This document shows positions 23,945 to 36,200 of a DNA stretch of 64,000 nucleotides, one piece after another. Location of the stretch: NCBI GenBank assembly GCA_914767715.1, contig OU612066.1:36802283-36866282 (forward strand), in the 5' to 3' direction. The stretch is from Membranipora membranacea (Eukaryota; Bryozoa; Gymnolaemata; Cheilostomatida; Membraniporidae). The first letter of the stretch is position 1, and every line of letters begins with the position of its first letter. The position numbers and the translations under genes were made by a program. Below the pieces are notes generated by a model. The model was not told the origin of the DNA and did no database searches. It saw nothing but the letters and a program-made list of their open reading frames with translations.

Positions 23945-24398
23945 GTAATACTGACAATAATGGCAACAGTGTCAGCAATGGTCCAATATGCAAAATTGTC
24001 AAAAATGACAGCATAGACAAATTTTTATTATGAACTTTTATTAACCACCGATCAATGCATGAAGCAAATAAGACCATGTGAAAACAAAAAACAAAAGACG
24101 GTAATGGCTGTCAGCAAAATTTGCAAAATTTTGCAAAATTTGACGGAAATGGCTGTCAGCAAGGCTGGATTTTGACAGCAAATGGCAGTAACTCTAATAA
24201 CTGCTATCATCTATGAATGGTAACCGGTCTGGAAATAATGGTAATGTAAATGGATTTATTGCAAATGTGGGGTGGTGCTGTCCTCCTCCAGTAACAAGAT
24301 CCCCTTCAAGAAGACGATCTTCCCTGCAGGCTTCTGGTGGTCTGAGATTGTAAAAAGAAAAAACTGCTATCCTATAACTGGGTACTGCTGCTGCTAAA
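23945..24398 (+). pseudogene. decayed copy of the secreted Asn/Gly Cys-rich gene (last exon)
   Basis: It begins after an AG with GTAATACTGACAATAATGGC, like the start of the intact exon at 19,262. About 150 bases of unrelated AT-rich DNA intervene, then the GCTGTCAGCAAGGCTGGATT block matches the Cys-Trp domain, and the end matches the C-terminal Cys cluster (GWCCPPPVT ... CYPITGYCCC in shifted frames). Stops and frameshifts break it, and the Asn-Gly run is much shorter than in the intact gene. Confidence 0.75.
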
Positions 24399-25689
24399 CT
24401 TTTTACCACACATTTCTTGCAATCTAGCGTAGAATAGCAAGAGCAACACAAAATCTGACGATCGCTGTCATCTTGCAGGTTGCTTGCATTAGATTCGTAG
24501 CATCATACACTATTATATACAAACATTTATACTATGCAGTCAATGAAAGATGAGTTTAGTTTTACAACCTTATTCAAATAGCTAGAAATATGCTTTCCCA
24601 CAGATCAATTTGCATCATTGAATACTGAGAAAATAAGAGATAAAAAACTTAAAAAACTTGTTAAAATTTTGTGACAAATCATCATGGTTATAAAAAATCA
24701 ATGAGGAAATTATGAGTAAAAACAGTGAAAGAGAGATACCAAAACAGTGGGGATTTTTAATATTTTTAATGATCAGTCTTGATCGCATTTTTATAATTTC
24801 AAATGTGCAGAAAAGGAAGGGGTCCAAACAAGAACTTCTAAATATGCAACAGTTTGAGAGAATTCTGCTCAACCATTGTGGTAAAAATTAATTACCAAGC
24901 TAGCTTGTCAAGCCCAGATTGTAAATTATCCGAATTTTCAAAGGGTTCAATTCTGCTGTACTTGACATTAAAAACATTTAATTGCTCTAAAGCTTTCACT
25001 CAAAATTATTGGCAGCAACCTATTATAAGACACTGTTAATCAAGCGGATCTGTTTTCATCGGTTATTTTGTTTTTTAAGACACCATTTTGTTTGTTTTTA
25101 ATGATTGGTAGCTATTTCTATCCGTTGATTCATATTCATCTCAAACTAATTGCCTCATTGGAATAGTTGCTGATAAGAGACACTCAGTTGGTTGTGTACA
25201 TAAATAAACATTGCAAGGCAGGTGCTTTTAAACCACTGCTGCCAATTAGGCAAATTTGTGCTCATTGAAATCTATATAGCTCCAAGATAACTAATCGAGA
25301 CTTTGATATCTGAATTGTCACCTATGGGCAAATAATTTGCACATACTGATCTTCAAAATCAGGGCATGAAATATACGAACTAGCTGATGACATCATTATT
25401 TTCCACTAGTAAGACGATAACTATGTCACATGATACGGTAGATAATCAATTTCATTTCCTGATTTTGACCATTGGTGTGTATAAATTATTGGCTCAGTAG
25501 GTGACAATGCTGGGATTGCAGCCTAATTTTATGAGTTTTGAGCTATACAGAATTAAATAAGCACACATTTGCCCTCGTGGCAGCAGTGGTTTAACCTGAA
25601 TCACTGAGGTTTTTTTGTTTGAAGTTTGTTCGTTGCCTAAATTCTAATATCCATCTTGTGATAGGTTGATAGCATCGAATGTACGGGAC
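24399..25689. other. no gene seen
   Basis: AT-rich spacer without supported features between the decayed secreted-protein copy and a LINE remnant. Confidence 0.35.
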
Positions 25690-26317
25690 ATAAATGGAAA
25701 AATAAAATAAAATGAGTCTGAGCCGCAATAGTTGAATAATCGCATATAAAATTCAAAAAGGTATTGTGTCTTTTGGTTGTTCTACACTTGGATGGCCTGT
25801 ATTTATCTATTTTTTCTCTACAAACAGATTTTCTATTTGTGTTAATTTTAATACAAGAGTTCAAGGGGTGATTATCGTCATCAGCTATTTAAGTGAAAGT
25901 TCACTGCAGGAGGTTTGCAGGAAAGTTGTGATTGGAGGCAGTGCTAGATGGTCCAGACTCTGCTCATAGTTGTCAGAGAATAACAGCACAATCCGGGTAG
26001 CAGATCGCTGGATTCTCTCGTCTTGTGTTATTGGTGTCTGAGAGTAGATTGTACCATGCAGGGCAGGCGTAGGAGATTATAGACTAAACGTTAGCTACGT
26101 AAAAGGTTTTCAGGCAATCACTATCCATGCCCAGCCCCATGCGTTTCAGTAGTCTCATCAAGTTTAATCGTTGAGAACATTTAGATATAATATAGTCAAC
26201 ATAGTTGCTGAAAGTGATTGTGTTATCCATGAATACGCCTAAAAACTTTGTATGCATAGAAGGTGAATTAAAGAGATTATCATCTCCATAGGTAAGGGAT
26301 AGGTAAAAAATACACAA
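25690..26317 (-). mobile_element. LINE reverse transcriptase remnant (CR1/jockey-like), C-terminal part
   Basis: The minus strand reads KFLGVFMDNTITFSNYVDYI, the post-catalytic thumb motif of non-LTR retrotransposons, then LKTFYVANV. After a stop, ISYACPAWYNLLSD and, in another frame, IQRSATRIVLLFSDNYEQ continue the usual order, down to the basic C-terminal tail near 25,720. It is truncated at its 5' side, as LINE copies commonly are, and has at least one stop and one frameshift. Confidence 0.75.
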
Positions 26318-26658
26318 CTTACATTTCCCAGCTAGAAATCAACCTAAAATCAGTTCAGGTAACTTTAAGTTTTCTATATTCGAGGAACTCAGTTCCGAAA
26401 GACTATCTAAAAAGTTTTCCTTTTTTTTGTTTTTGTATTCTGTTATAAAGAAACATTGTATTAAGAGTATAATAAATGTTCAAAAGAAAGTAAATAGAAG
26501 CATGAGTCAGCCAGAAAGAGTGGCGTCGTCAACAATCCAACTAATTACAAAATCACATCAAGAACATCATGAAGAGCCCAGACAAAATATGCCTAAAGTA
26601 CAGCTGTCCGCTATCATTATGTACACTATAATAATAAAAAGTTCTCCTACTTTGTACA

Positions 26659-26745
26659 GAAAATAAATGATATGTTTACTGGCAGCAGTATGTCTGATCA
26701 GTGAAACTAAAGGGGCAGAATCAAAATGGATATTGGAATGCTAAG
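26659..26745 (+). pseudogene. decayed signal-peptide exon of a third secreted-protein copy
   Basis: ACAGAAAATAAATGATATG here matches ACAGAACATTGATGATATG at the acceptor of the intact signal-peptide exon (18,843). The frame reads MICLLAAVCLISETKG against MICTMGVVFLVCCTKG in the intact gene. The donor is lost (GGTGAG replaced by GCTAAG) and the frame ends in TAA. No further exon of this copy is seen. Confidence 0.65.
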
Positions 26746-26927
26746 TTTCTAAAAATATCTATAACGGTTTCACCCGCTGATATCTATTTATGATTGATTG
26801 ATTGTATTAGTATCATTAACTATAAAGTTGCAAGAAAAATTCTGCTGTTACACTCTGCTTTTAAAAGATAGTGAAGTTGCCTTACATGCAAAAATGAGGT
26901 TAAACATAGTATTGCTGCACATGTGTC

Positions 26928-27275
26928 TCAAAAAACAGTCTTTTCCCCAGGCCCATGGTATTTAGGGAGTCCGAGCCGACCTGAGGGGCATTGTTCTAGG
27001 TAATCTTGTATAAAGTGTCCATTATCTGTGTATGTCTGCATCATTACTCGATTCTTTGTGTGATCATCAACAAGGGAGTCTAGATCATAATCCAGTTCCA
27101 GACCTAGCGAGGATGCATCTTTAAAAATATTGCGTGTGTCCTTCTTATCACATTGGTAAATGGCAGGATAGAAGACTTGAAGACAGTGCATTAATAGTGA
27201 CACAATAAATCTTTTAAAATGCATGCACACTTGTGGCTTAGTACTTTGATACAGAATGTTTTTAACCATTTGCAT
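26928..27275 (-). mobile_element. second LINE remnant, C-terminal part
   Basis: The minus-strand frame carries CDKKDTRNIFKDASSLGLEL and then HFIQDYLEQCPSGRLGLPKY, the pattern seen near the C-terminus of non-LTR reverse transcriptases. No catalytic domain is present. It is too short to place in a clade. Confidence 0.5.
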
Positions 27276-28892
27276 CCTGTGATTTTGGTCAATGTTTTGA
27301 CAATATCTTACAACTTGTTGTGCAATTGTGAACTATGGCTACAACCTGCATCAATGGCTGCTGCAACCTACTGCAACTCTACAATATTGCAGCGGTCTAC
27401 AATTTTGAACCATTGATTTTTAAAACCTTGCAGCAACACTGCAACTCACTGCAACCGTCTTACCACCAACTCTTCAATTCTAGACCAGCCTTTATTGTAA
27501 GTTAAGTAACTTGTAATGTATGCTTTATATGATCTGTATCACCCGTTAAGAGTTCTTGCAGCAAAGTAAATAAATCAATCAGTCAAAAGGATTGCATTGC
27601 TGTTTCTACACCATGTTGTGAACGAGTTTACATGAATGTGGTTACGCATAATGTGAATCCTTGTAGAGATTGTGAGTATGAGGAATTTTATGTATTACAT
27701 TTGCTAGTTGCCTTCTCGTGTACAAGAGAAGACAACTACACAGTATCACAAATATGTTACACAGTATGAATGAGAAGCCCTAGTTCATACATGAATGAAC
27801 ATGGATGATTAGGGAGAGTGAGTGAGGTATTAATAGCAAGTAAAGAGCTTAGCTCGCGGACTCTTGATCTACCGAGAGAACTGAGCACAACAAAAACATT
27901 AATTGGAGCTGAAATATGTGGCAGCAGCACCCAGATATCTAGCCACATATTCAGTATTAGATAGTATTATAAAACACCAGAAAACCACCAGAAAATAACA
28001 GATAAAACAGCAACAAACAACAACAACCAACAACACATGATTGCGTGATTGTGCTTGCGAGTTAATATCTTGTTCTGTTTATATTTGTATATGTTTTCTA
28101 TCATGAAGTTGTCGCTCACCCATGTTTTTGTCTATCTCTAGGTTCGATATCACCGTCAGGACAGGTCGATCAGGATTAAATTACTTTGATGCTTGTCGAT
28201 TCAGAGGTAGAATAGTATAATTTGGTGAGTTGTATATTTATATAAATTGAGCATTTGCCATTAACCAGTTGTTAGTGTACACCCCAAAGTGCACCATTTA
28301 GAGTGTTTCAACTATACAATGCAGTTACAGCGCCCACAATTTAGTGCCTCTCTTCAGCTGTACATGGTGTCCTGTTTAGGTTTATTATTAGGTCTGTGTA
28401 TCAAGCAAATCATTGTTAAGCTTTTAACATTTATCTGCCCAGAAGCTTTCTAGTGGCTTACAGAATGTCAATATTTACTGCCCCCCTCGCTCACTCATCC
28501 CTGAATGTGACAGAAGTTATGTATTTTGTTATTATTATTATGCCAAGAATTAGTAAATGTACGCTTTGGATAGAACTTGACAAGTTTGTATAGTGTGAGA
28601 GCATTGATATAAGCAACCACGGTCCTCACTACCACATATTGAATGGAGGATACCACAGTATAAGATAAGCTGAAAGATTCACACCATAGTTTTGAGGAAG
28701 AGTTAGCTTCAGCTTAGGGAAGACTGAATCAGCAATTTATAATTAGTGATCATTACTTTTTGTGCCGGTCACCTTAAAAAACTCAAAACTAAAATCTTAT
28801 GTAGCCTAATTCTTTAGAAAGGGAGTGCTAGGTTGACACTGAAGATAACGATAGATTTTTATCAAAGGTGTCATGAAGATGGCTAACAGAGC
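27276..28892. other. no gene seen; 3' flank of the downstream QRICH2-like module
   Basis: It probably includes the 3' UTR of the transcript ending at 28,893 (minus). A short palindrome (TTCTCGTGTACAAGAGAAG, about 27,713-27,731) is the only structure seen. Confidence 0.35.
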
Positions 28893-31047
28893 TCATTCAA
28901 ACAACTGCTCGACAGTCACACACTCGCTGAGTAGGGATGTTTGCTCCTGATGTGTAGAGGATTCGGAGTCTGCAGCTGAGTTGTTAATATTTCTATCCTG
29001 GGAGTTAATTGTGATGTAGGTTCCACCCGCTGAAGAACCTCTTCTGGATTCGCCTTGGTGGTCACGCAGCATAATCCTGGAGTTGTCATGAAGGCTGCTT
29101 GGGGCGCCACCTGCTGGAGCTGAAGCTCTTGTATTACTTCTGATGCTGTCGAGATTATCCGCATTGGTGATGGACACCTCAACTATAGGTGCGGTATGTG
29201 GTTGTCTGCTGTTCCACCCAGCACTTGAGTTACGAAAGTTAAGTCTTGACATTTCACCTCCTGAAGATTACAGAAAGATCCTTATATAAAGGTTGTATCA
29301 ATAGACCGTAATTTAAAAAGAGACTAGATGAACTCACTCACTTTCAAACCTAACCAGACTAATTCTCGGAAGCATTTTCAATCACATTGGCATTTTTGAC
29401 CAATGCCCTGATTTTAAAACACAAGGTTAAAAAAGCACAAAACATGCTTTGCACTTTCCTACATGCTTAGGTAAGTTTAAAGCTAGCAACATTTACTCAC
29501 CACTGTTATTTTGTTGAGGCTCACACCTCGGCTTGCTAAAAGTTTTGCTAGCTGGCATTAGGTCACAAAAAACTAGCTGAACTAAATTCTAACCAATATC
29601 TACTCAGCTAAGGTACATTTCACCTCTTTCAAGATGACATCTAGCTATTATACATACCATGAGTATTTTTGCGATAGATTTCACTCTGTGATCCAGCATT
29701 CCTTGCTATAGCTCTAGCAGCCTCGTTGTTATCGGATGCTTTATCCTGTAAAATATCAGAGGATGTTGTGTGTGAAACGGTAAACGACTGGAAACATAAG
29801 CGTCAGCATTTAGTAGAACCAAATTATGGAATTGTCCCTTCATCTATAGATTGAGATAGTAGTCACGATCAAAACAGTAAACTTAAAACATCTACCGCCC
29901 CCTCTTCACACTAGACAAAAACACGCTCACTCATAATTAACCTGTATAGCATGAGTGAGATTCTGGTCGTAGCTTATATTATCATTCCTTCCTCTGTAAC
30001 GCTTGCCGTCTAATCCATGTAGAAAATGTTCTGATGTGTGTAGACCTCCAGCAGCTACAAACTCTTCATCCTGGAACAGGTCCCTGAAATGAAACAAAAC
30101 AAAATTTGATCGTCAAATCTTGATAATATTTTTGGTCCACGGTCCATAAGATTTAGTAACATTGAAGAGAAATAGATATTTTTAGGGTTTCAACTCATGT
30201 CTCATTTTTATCCCAATTTGCTTTCTGATCTCTCCTCAGCTGCAATTGTTACCCTGGCACTGGCATTAGGTCTAAAGGAGACAATCCTCTCTCTCTCTAG
30301 CTGTGCAGTGATTCATTTTTATATACCATCAAGCTGGCACAAAGATAACGGATAACTCAGACACTTCAATCTAAATCTGGTTTGGGAATGCGATACTCCT
30401 TATCATCGGTACTAGCGAGAAGATAGTGTATGATTGTGAGATTGTGGACCATCCGAAGACAGTTTGGTGACTTACTTGAGGCATTTAGTTTTGCCATCGT
30501 AAGTCCCTCTCGGAGAGGAAGGACAGGCATATCCTCTCATTGTGTGTCTTCCACCACACTGTCTCTGTTTGGAATATGCATCATTGCCTTCTGGATTCAA
30601 CAGCCTGCGATCAACGAGATAATGAGATACAGTTAATAGATAGAGAGAGGATGGATATGATAAGAGCTGTGATCATGATAAACTTTGAGGCAAACAGATA
30701 TATAAATAACGAAGAGCCGGTACAACAGGGAGGACTGGATGCTAACAAGTAGATACTATTACGTACACAACTCATCTGACTCTGAGTGTGACCCCGCACT
30801 AGAGTAATTGCTGGTATTTAAAGTAACCTTATAATAGAGTTCAACTTGATTTATCCAGTTCTGTATATAGTAGTTAGAATAGGAGACGACATACTTTTGT
30901 TTGGATCTGGTGATGAAGACTTTAGGCCCAAGAGTAGCTCCAAAATGTACCAGGTAAGCTCTCAGATTGTTCTTCTTAAGCTGAGCTATGTTCTGCCTGT
31001 TCATAGATTTAGCGAAATTGATGGCGTTTGTCCCGGGAGGAGTCTGG
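28893..31047 (-). CDS. QRICH2-like C-terminal module, second copy (five exons)
   Basis: Exons 30,895-31,047, 30,476-30,604, 29,942-30,083, 29,658-29,745 and 28,893-29,260 join without a stop (1 + 879 bases) and end in TAA. They parallel the last exons of the gene at 33,300-48,389. Exon 30,476 carries CGGRHTMRGY, matching AAGGSHTMTY in exon 34,726, with the same phases (1 in, 2 out). Exon 29,942 carries DGKRYRGRND, matching DGHVYRGRFD in exon 33,836, with the same phases again. Exon 30,895 (contains RAYLVHFGATLG) matches a DUF4795-family segment that the upstream gene lacks. The last two exons are Ser/Asn-rich and probably disordered. No start exon lies between 31,047 and 33,300. It is either an alternative 3' end spliced from exon 35,698, whose phase fits, or a paralogue without its 5' half. 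Confidence 0.75.
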
Positions 31048-31202
31048 CTGTAATAATAATATGGTTGATTAAAATCAGGGGGTTTTATCACACGCCGCAT
31101 CCTGCAGCATTGGTGGCTAGATAAAGGCTGCAGTTAAATCTCTGTCTGATTGCTCTCTGTTTGTAGGCTGGTAGAAGCACATCTGAATCCCAGTAAGCAA
31201 TG

Positions 31203-31288
31203 GACGGTCATGGAATTCTAAACTGCGACCTCCAACGCTTGGGCGCTGAAGGACCGGCGTTATACAAACTGAGCCACCTCCTACTCCC
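31203..31288 (-). mobile_element. tRNA-derived SINE head, second family
   Basis: Reading the minus strand: GTGGCTCAGTTTGTATAACG (A box), CGCCGGTCCTTCAGCGCCC, then GGTCGCAGTTTAGAATTCC where the B box (GGTTCRANTCC) is expected. Spacing and order are those of a tRNA-like head. The B box is degenerate, so it is not a working tRNA gene. Confidence 0.55.
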
Positions 31289-31626
31289 TACTTGCCTTTA
31301 GTAAGCTGCATCAGCAAGCTTATAATCACTGATTTCTTGTATTATCTCTATATTCTAAACCAATAGTATCAAATGCATTGACTGACGTTGATTGGAATCA
31401 AATAACACATGTGACACTATTCTCTCTTTTAGATAGCTGTGTTCCTACTAGAATAGAATTGACATGGATGGTACTAAGTGTAGAGATGGTGTCATGAAAA
31501 TAATCTCAAATTCTTCTCCAATAATGAAATGTTAATCGAATGATGGTGCTGAATGGATCTTAATATTTATTTCTATCTCTATTTTTCAGCAAACAACGAC
31601 CAAAACAAATAATAGTAGTAAAATAA

Positions 31627-31930
31627 GGAGTCAGGAGTGGTCTGACGGTAAAGGGTAAGGATTAGTGATCTTATGATCCAGGTTAAATTCCCCGCGCCGG
31701 CTGTCATTTCTGATTTGGCACTGGCAAGCCATTTGTCCTGGCCAGGTCTGTTCGGATCAGGGCCATAAATACAGGAGGTCTACTGTGTGCTTGCACGCAG
31801 TATAAAGAACCCCTCTGCCTCTTCGAAAAAGAGAAGCCGGCAACGGTGGGCAATGGTTTAGAGTACTACCCCACACAAGGACAAGCCACTTGCGCTTAAG
31901 GGGCCTGTTCAATAGGGTGGTCAAATAAGA
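31627..31930 (+). mobile_element. tRNA-derived SINE, copy 2
   Basis: Same family as 3,480: A box TGGTCTGACGGTAAAGGG, B box GGTTAAATTCCCCG, then a shared body with CCAGGTC, ACTGTGTG, GCAGTATAAAGA and CCCCTCTGCC. It lies between the two QRICH2-like C-terminal modules. Confidence 0.7.
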
Positions 31931-33299
31931 CCTAGTGCATAGACAAACAAAGACAAACAAAGAGGCTATATTTGTCAGCTTTAAAGTGGACTGAACAGGC
32001 ACACTGATCACATGATATACTATTGCATGTATATCTCTGATCGATAGAGAGTGAATTAATTCACTTAGCTTGAGTGCAGCTGAAATTCAGTATTTAGGAG
32101 ACGTATGGAGGATTACCCAAACTTTTGGATATACACTTATCATTTTCTCATTCTTTGTTAAAATATTCTAATTTATATTTAGAAAATCTGATATCACTTT
32201 TTAACAGTTTTAGAAGAGCATTTAACACGTGTTTTTGACAAGAAGAGTGACATCGAAACTGTGTATTGCTAGCCTAAGCTCAGCAGAAAGAACTAATAAT
32301 GCAGAGCTAGGTAAATCTGTTTCGATCATGTCTGTTTGATAAAATTAAAGTTGTCCTCTTTTTTAGCCAAATGTAGGTGCTCAATATTTGCATCAGAAGC
32401 TCTATCGATCAGAGATACACATACTAATAGTGTAATCTCGAAATCAGTGTGCTGGACAGGTGAAGGATGAGAATCATTAAACAGCTTAGTTGATAAGATA
32501 ACTGTTACATCTTTCAGTAGTAAAATATTTTATTGGATAGAACTCAATTCAGCATCTTCATATGTTTTAATCAGAAGAAACTTTCCCTTTATCCGTAAAT
32601 CGAGAGCATAAAAAGTGAAAACTAGAACTCTCACACCAACACTGTGTGCATGAACAAGCTATATCTGATATTGTGGAGGTCATGTGAATGAATGTCCACT
32701 AAGAACACTCTCCCTACCAAAAAAGGACGGATAAAGTTTGAGCAAATAATTTGATGGATAGATTTAGAATCAGGCACAAAAAAGATCGATAAGAAGTAAA
32801 AATTACAAAAATAATCTTAATATTTTGGACTACCTCAACACTATCTCGTAGTACATGCCTGTCCAAATTCAATACAAATGAAGATTAAGCTTGCAGCTGA
32901 GCTGTTTATCACCTAATGCACATTACATTATAAAAAACTGGAGTTGAAAGCGGTGGAAAGTGTGAGTAAGGATTTTGAGAAAATCAAATAAATCAGAATT
33001 TATGGCAAGTAAAATCTAAAAAAACCCACTGAACTAAAGCAACTAACCGGACTAAGATATAGTATTAGAATTAGGTTTAGGAGGTATGACAATATAATAC
33101 CACCCAACCGTTTTGAAACTTGTTATAACTAATGAGTGACAGCCATTTTGAATTTGCATGATTAAAAATCCGTACATTATATAACAAAATTCCATCAAAA
33201 GATGATTTGATGGTGTGCGCTCGATGGTATACATGTTAGCTTTCACAAATGTACTTATGTGTTAAACTGTACAGTAGAGTTTCCCCAAAAATTACTGTC
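31931..33299. other. 3' flank of the QRICH2-like gene
   Basis: No exon is supported. It probably contains the 3' UTR of the transcript ending at 33,300 (minus). I looked here for 5' exons of the downstream module and found none. Confidence 0.4.
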
Positions 33300-36200
33300 C
33301 TAAGCCTGAGAGTTCTGTGAGATTGGAGCTGGTTGCATAGACTGAGGATCGATCTCCGCTACAGTCTCTATAGTCACTACAGGTGGGGCGTCATCAGCGA
33401 GCCCGCCCTCATCATAATCTCTCATACCAAGAGATGTGACGGGTCTTTCTCTAGCACTGGTTGGTCTCTGAGCGCTGCCTGGTCTCTCGGCTGACACTCT
33501 CGAGGGTACAGCTGTCCTTGGGCGGGTCATGCTACCCGGACGAGCTGAACCGGGTCTCTTAATAGGACTAGTTCTGGGACGGTTCGGAGTAGTTGGCCTT
33601 CCATCCTGTCAACAGACAACAATCAACAATCAGTATCCATGTCAACAGTAAAACACCAGAAAAGGTTTTGAAAATAACAGTCAATACAAAACGAATTTAC
33701 AGCAGTTCACAGACTGGTATCAACATTTCACACTACCTGATATCAAGAGCGCTGACCTTAGTCTTAGATATTCTATATGAGTACAATAGGAGTATGATGA
33801 GTATGTATATGGGTATATGAATGATTGTGTAATACCTGAGTAGGCAGCTGATCATGTGATGATCTCATATCGAATCTTCCTCTGTACACATGTCCATCAG
33901 CTCCTACAATCTCAGCCTCATCTCGTCTATAATCAGAGACACATACAGTCAGTATATGGAGTGACACAATCACTTACAGCCTGTAAGGACGACTCGCAAT
34001 AAAGTAAGCTGAATCAACAAGCCCACACAGTGTTAGAACAATAATTAGTTTGTGAAGGAAATTTAGAGTCGTACCAGGCTACTTTAATTTGACAATTGGG
34101 ATTGTTTCTTCTCTGTGGACAGAAAAATACAATTGAAATTACAATGTCATCCTCCTTGATAGATAGGTTGAATCTGTATAATTGTTAAGATGGACAGCTG
34201 CAGACTTACACAGGTAAAAATATCTCTGGTGGAATCTCTTCATTAGCATCGTGAATTCTGAAGAAGGAAAGAGAACACAAACAAATAAAACACAAAATAA
34301 TCATGCAAGAGTGATAGACTCAAGCCAGAGCGAGACAAACAGATAACATCAAACGACACGAGCAGCAATGGTACATTCAAATCATAAACTGGAGAAGAAA
34401 ATGTTCTTTCTTGTTTCAATTTCAGTTTCAAAACATAATCTTCTGCTATCGAAACGAGGCAAACATCAACCGGACTACTCTGAAAATAGCTGTAGCATCT
34501 ACCAACAGTCGTACACGAATGTGTGTTTGAATTAATTTTATTGGTTGTGACAGGTCATTTGCCAATGGAATTAACTGTTCTACATTTTTATATCAAGTGC
34601 AAGACATTTAAAAGGAAATGCCAAAGTGCCGTGCAATGTAAACTGGTGCAAACATAAACAGAAGAGAGACCAATGGCAGCTATTACCCTGCCAGTGTTAG
34701 ATACATGCGATGATTTAGTACGTACTTGTAGGCTTGTTTAGTGACTCTCTTATGTGGATAAGTCATTGTGTGGCTCCCTCCGGCAGCTCTCGGCATTGAA
34801 TAATAGTCCATCACATAGTCAGCATTCAATAAACTATAAAAAATATGCAGTTTTGTCATAATTACAGGGCTAGGAAAAAACAAAAGGAATCTGGTTATTT
34901 CTTCAAAAGTTGAATCATAGGATAGATTGTCACGTTTTTGCCAACTTCCCTAATTAATAGGTGTAAATAATATTTTGATTTGGTAGGTAACGATGCTAAT
35001 GTAGATATAGGTAAAAAACAAACAGAAATCATGACTAGGAGATAAATTGCTAGGTATGACAAAAACTGTTCCATGGCTTTATTGTATGACACATGCAATC
35101 ATATGCTGGGCAGAATTGAGCCATTCAAAGATTAATGAAATAATGAGAGATGAAGATAATCTTTTCTAGTGTAAGGAGAGCAAGATAAAGGAGTTTATAG
35201 AGTGATGGTGCTTACCATGGAGAAAGTAGTTATGAGGTAGATGCCACAAATGCTTTCACATCAATTATATTTTTTCAATAGTAAGAAGCTAGAAGTTTGA
35301 GAGTGGTGCGAATGATCAAAGCAGTAGTTTGAAAGATGTTGAAGATCAAGCAATAGGCGAATCACCCGACATGCAACAGTGATGAACAGACCAGTGTGTA
35401 TCCCTTCTCTAACCCGAGTAAGACAAGCGGCGTAACATATACACAACACCGTGACGCACAATCATTCCCAATAATAAAACTTTAATCTCACATTGGTTTA
35501 TGTGTACGGAAAATAGGAAAGTGAAACGGTCAGCTAGTGATAAACCTCAAAGCATAGTAATTTGATGCAAGGTAAGAGAGAATAAGATTGCATTTCAGAT
35601 TTTTAAGCTGGTAATGGTATGAAAATTAGAAGTTGTCTCCTAATATATATTTTGCAGACAACTCCCTAGTTACAGATACCCAAGATGTGATTTATACCTG
35701 TGTACATGCGGGGTGGTGTCACCATTGTTAAGTCTGAACAAAAGACAATATGGTCGTAGTATTACATATTGGTGGGGTCTATTACTACATAGAACAACAG
35801 CTGTAATAATTACTGGGAGTTCGGTTGGCAAGCCTCTTTTCTAAAGGTTAGGTTAATGTGATGGAAGCATTGGTAAATAATATGGTTGATAGTCATTCGC
35901 CTTGTCAACAGTTATTGCAAGAGTCATTTTATCACTTCAACAACGAAGCAATGTCTCGCACAATGAGTGCGAGACATTGACACTACTTACTGCTATTTAG
36001 CACAGGTATAGAATTAGACCTTTGAGATAGGGTTAATATTGGGTACTGTGGAGTACTGTATTCCATATGTGAAAACTTGTTTAGATTAACAACTATTTCG
36101 TTTCTGCATTACTTCTCTGTTTGTACAGAAGCATGTGATGAGACTTACCTCTTAGCATGCTGTCTGATCTGATCTAACTCGAAGGTTGTATAAGGTCTGG

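Noticed and set aside
31757-32011. 84-codon minus-strand frame
   Set aside because: Lies in the SINE copy and its flank.
35210-35260. Possible missing QRICH2-like exon (GT donor at about 35,215, minus)
   Set aside because: No acceptor with a pyrimidine tract, and the translation does not resemble the expected family segment.
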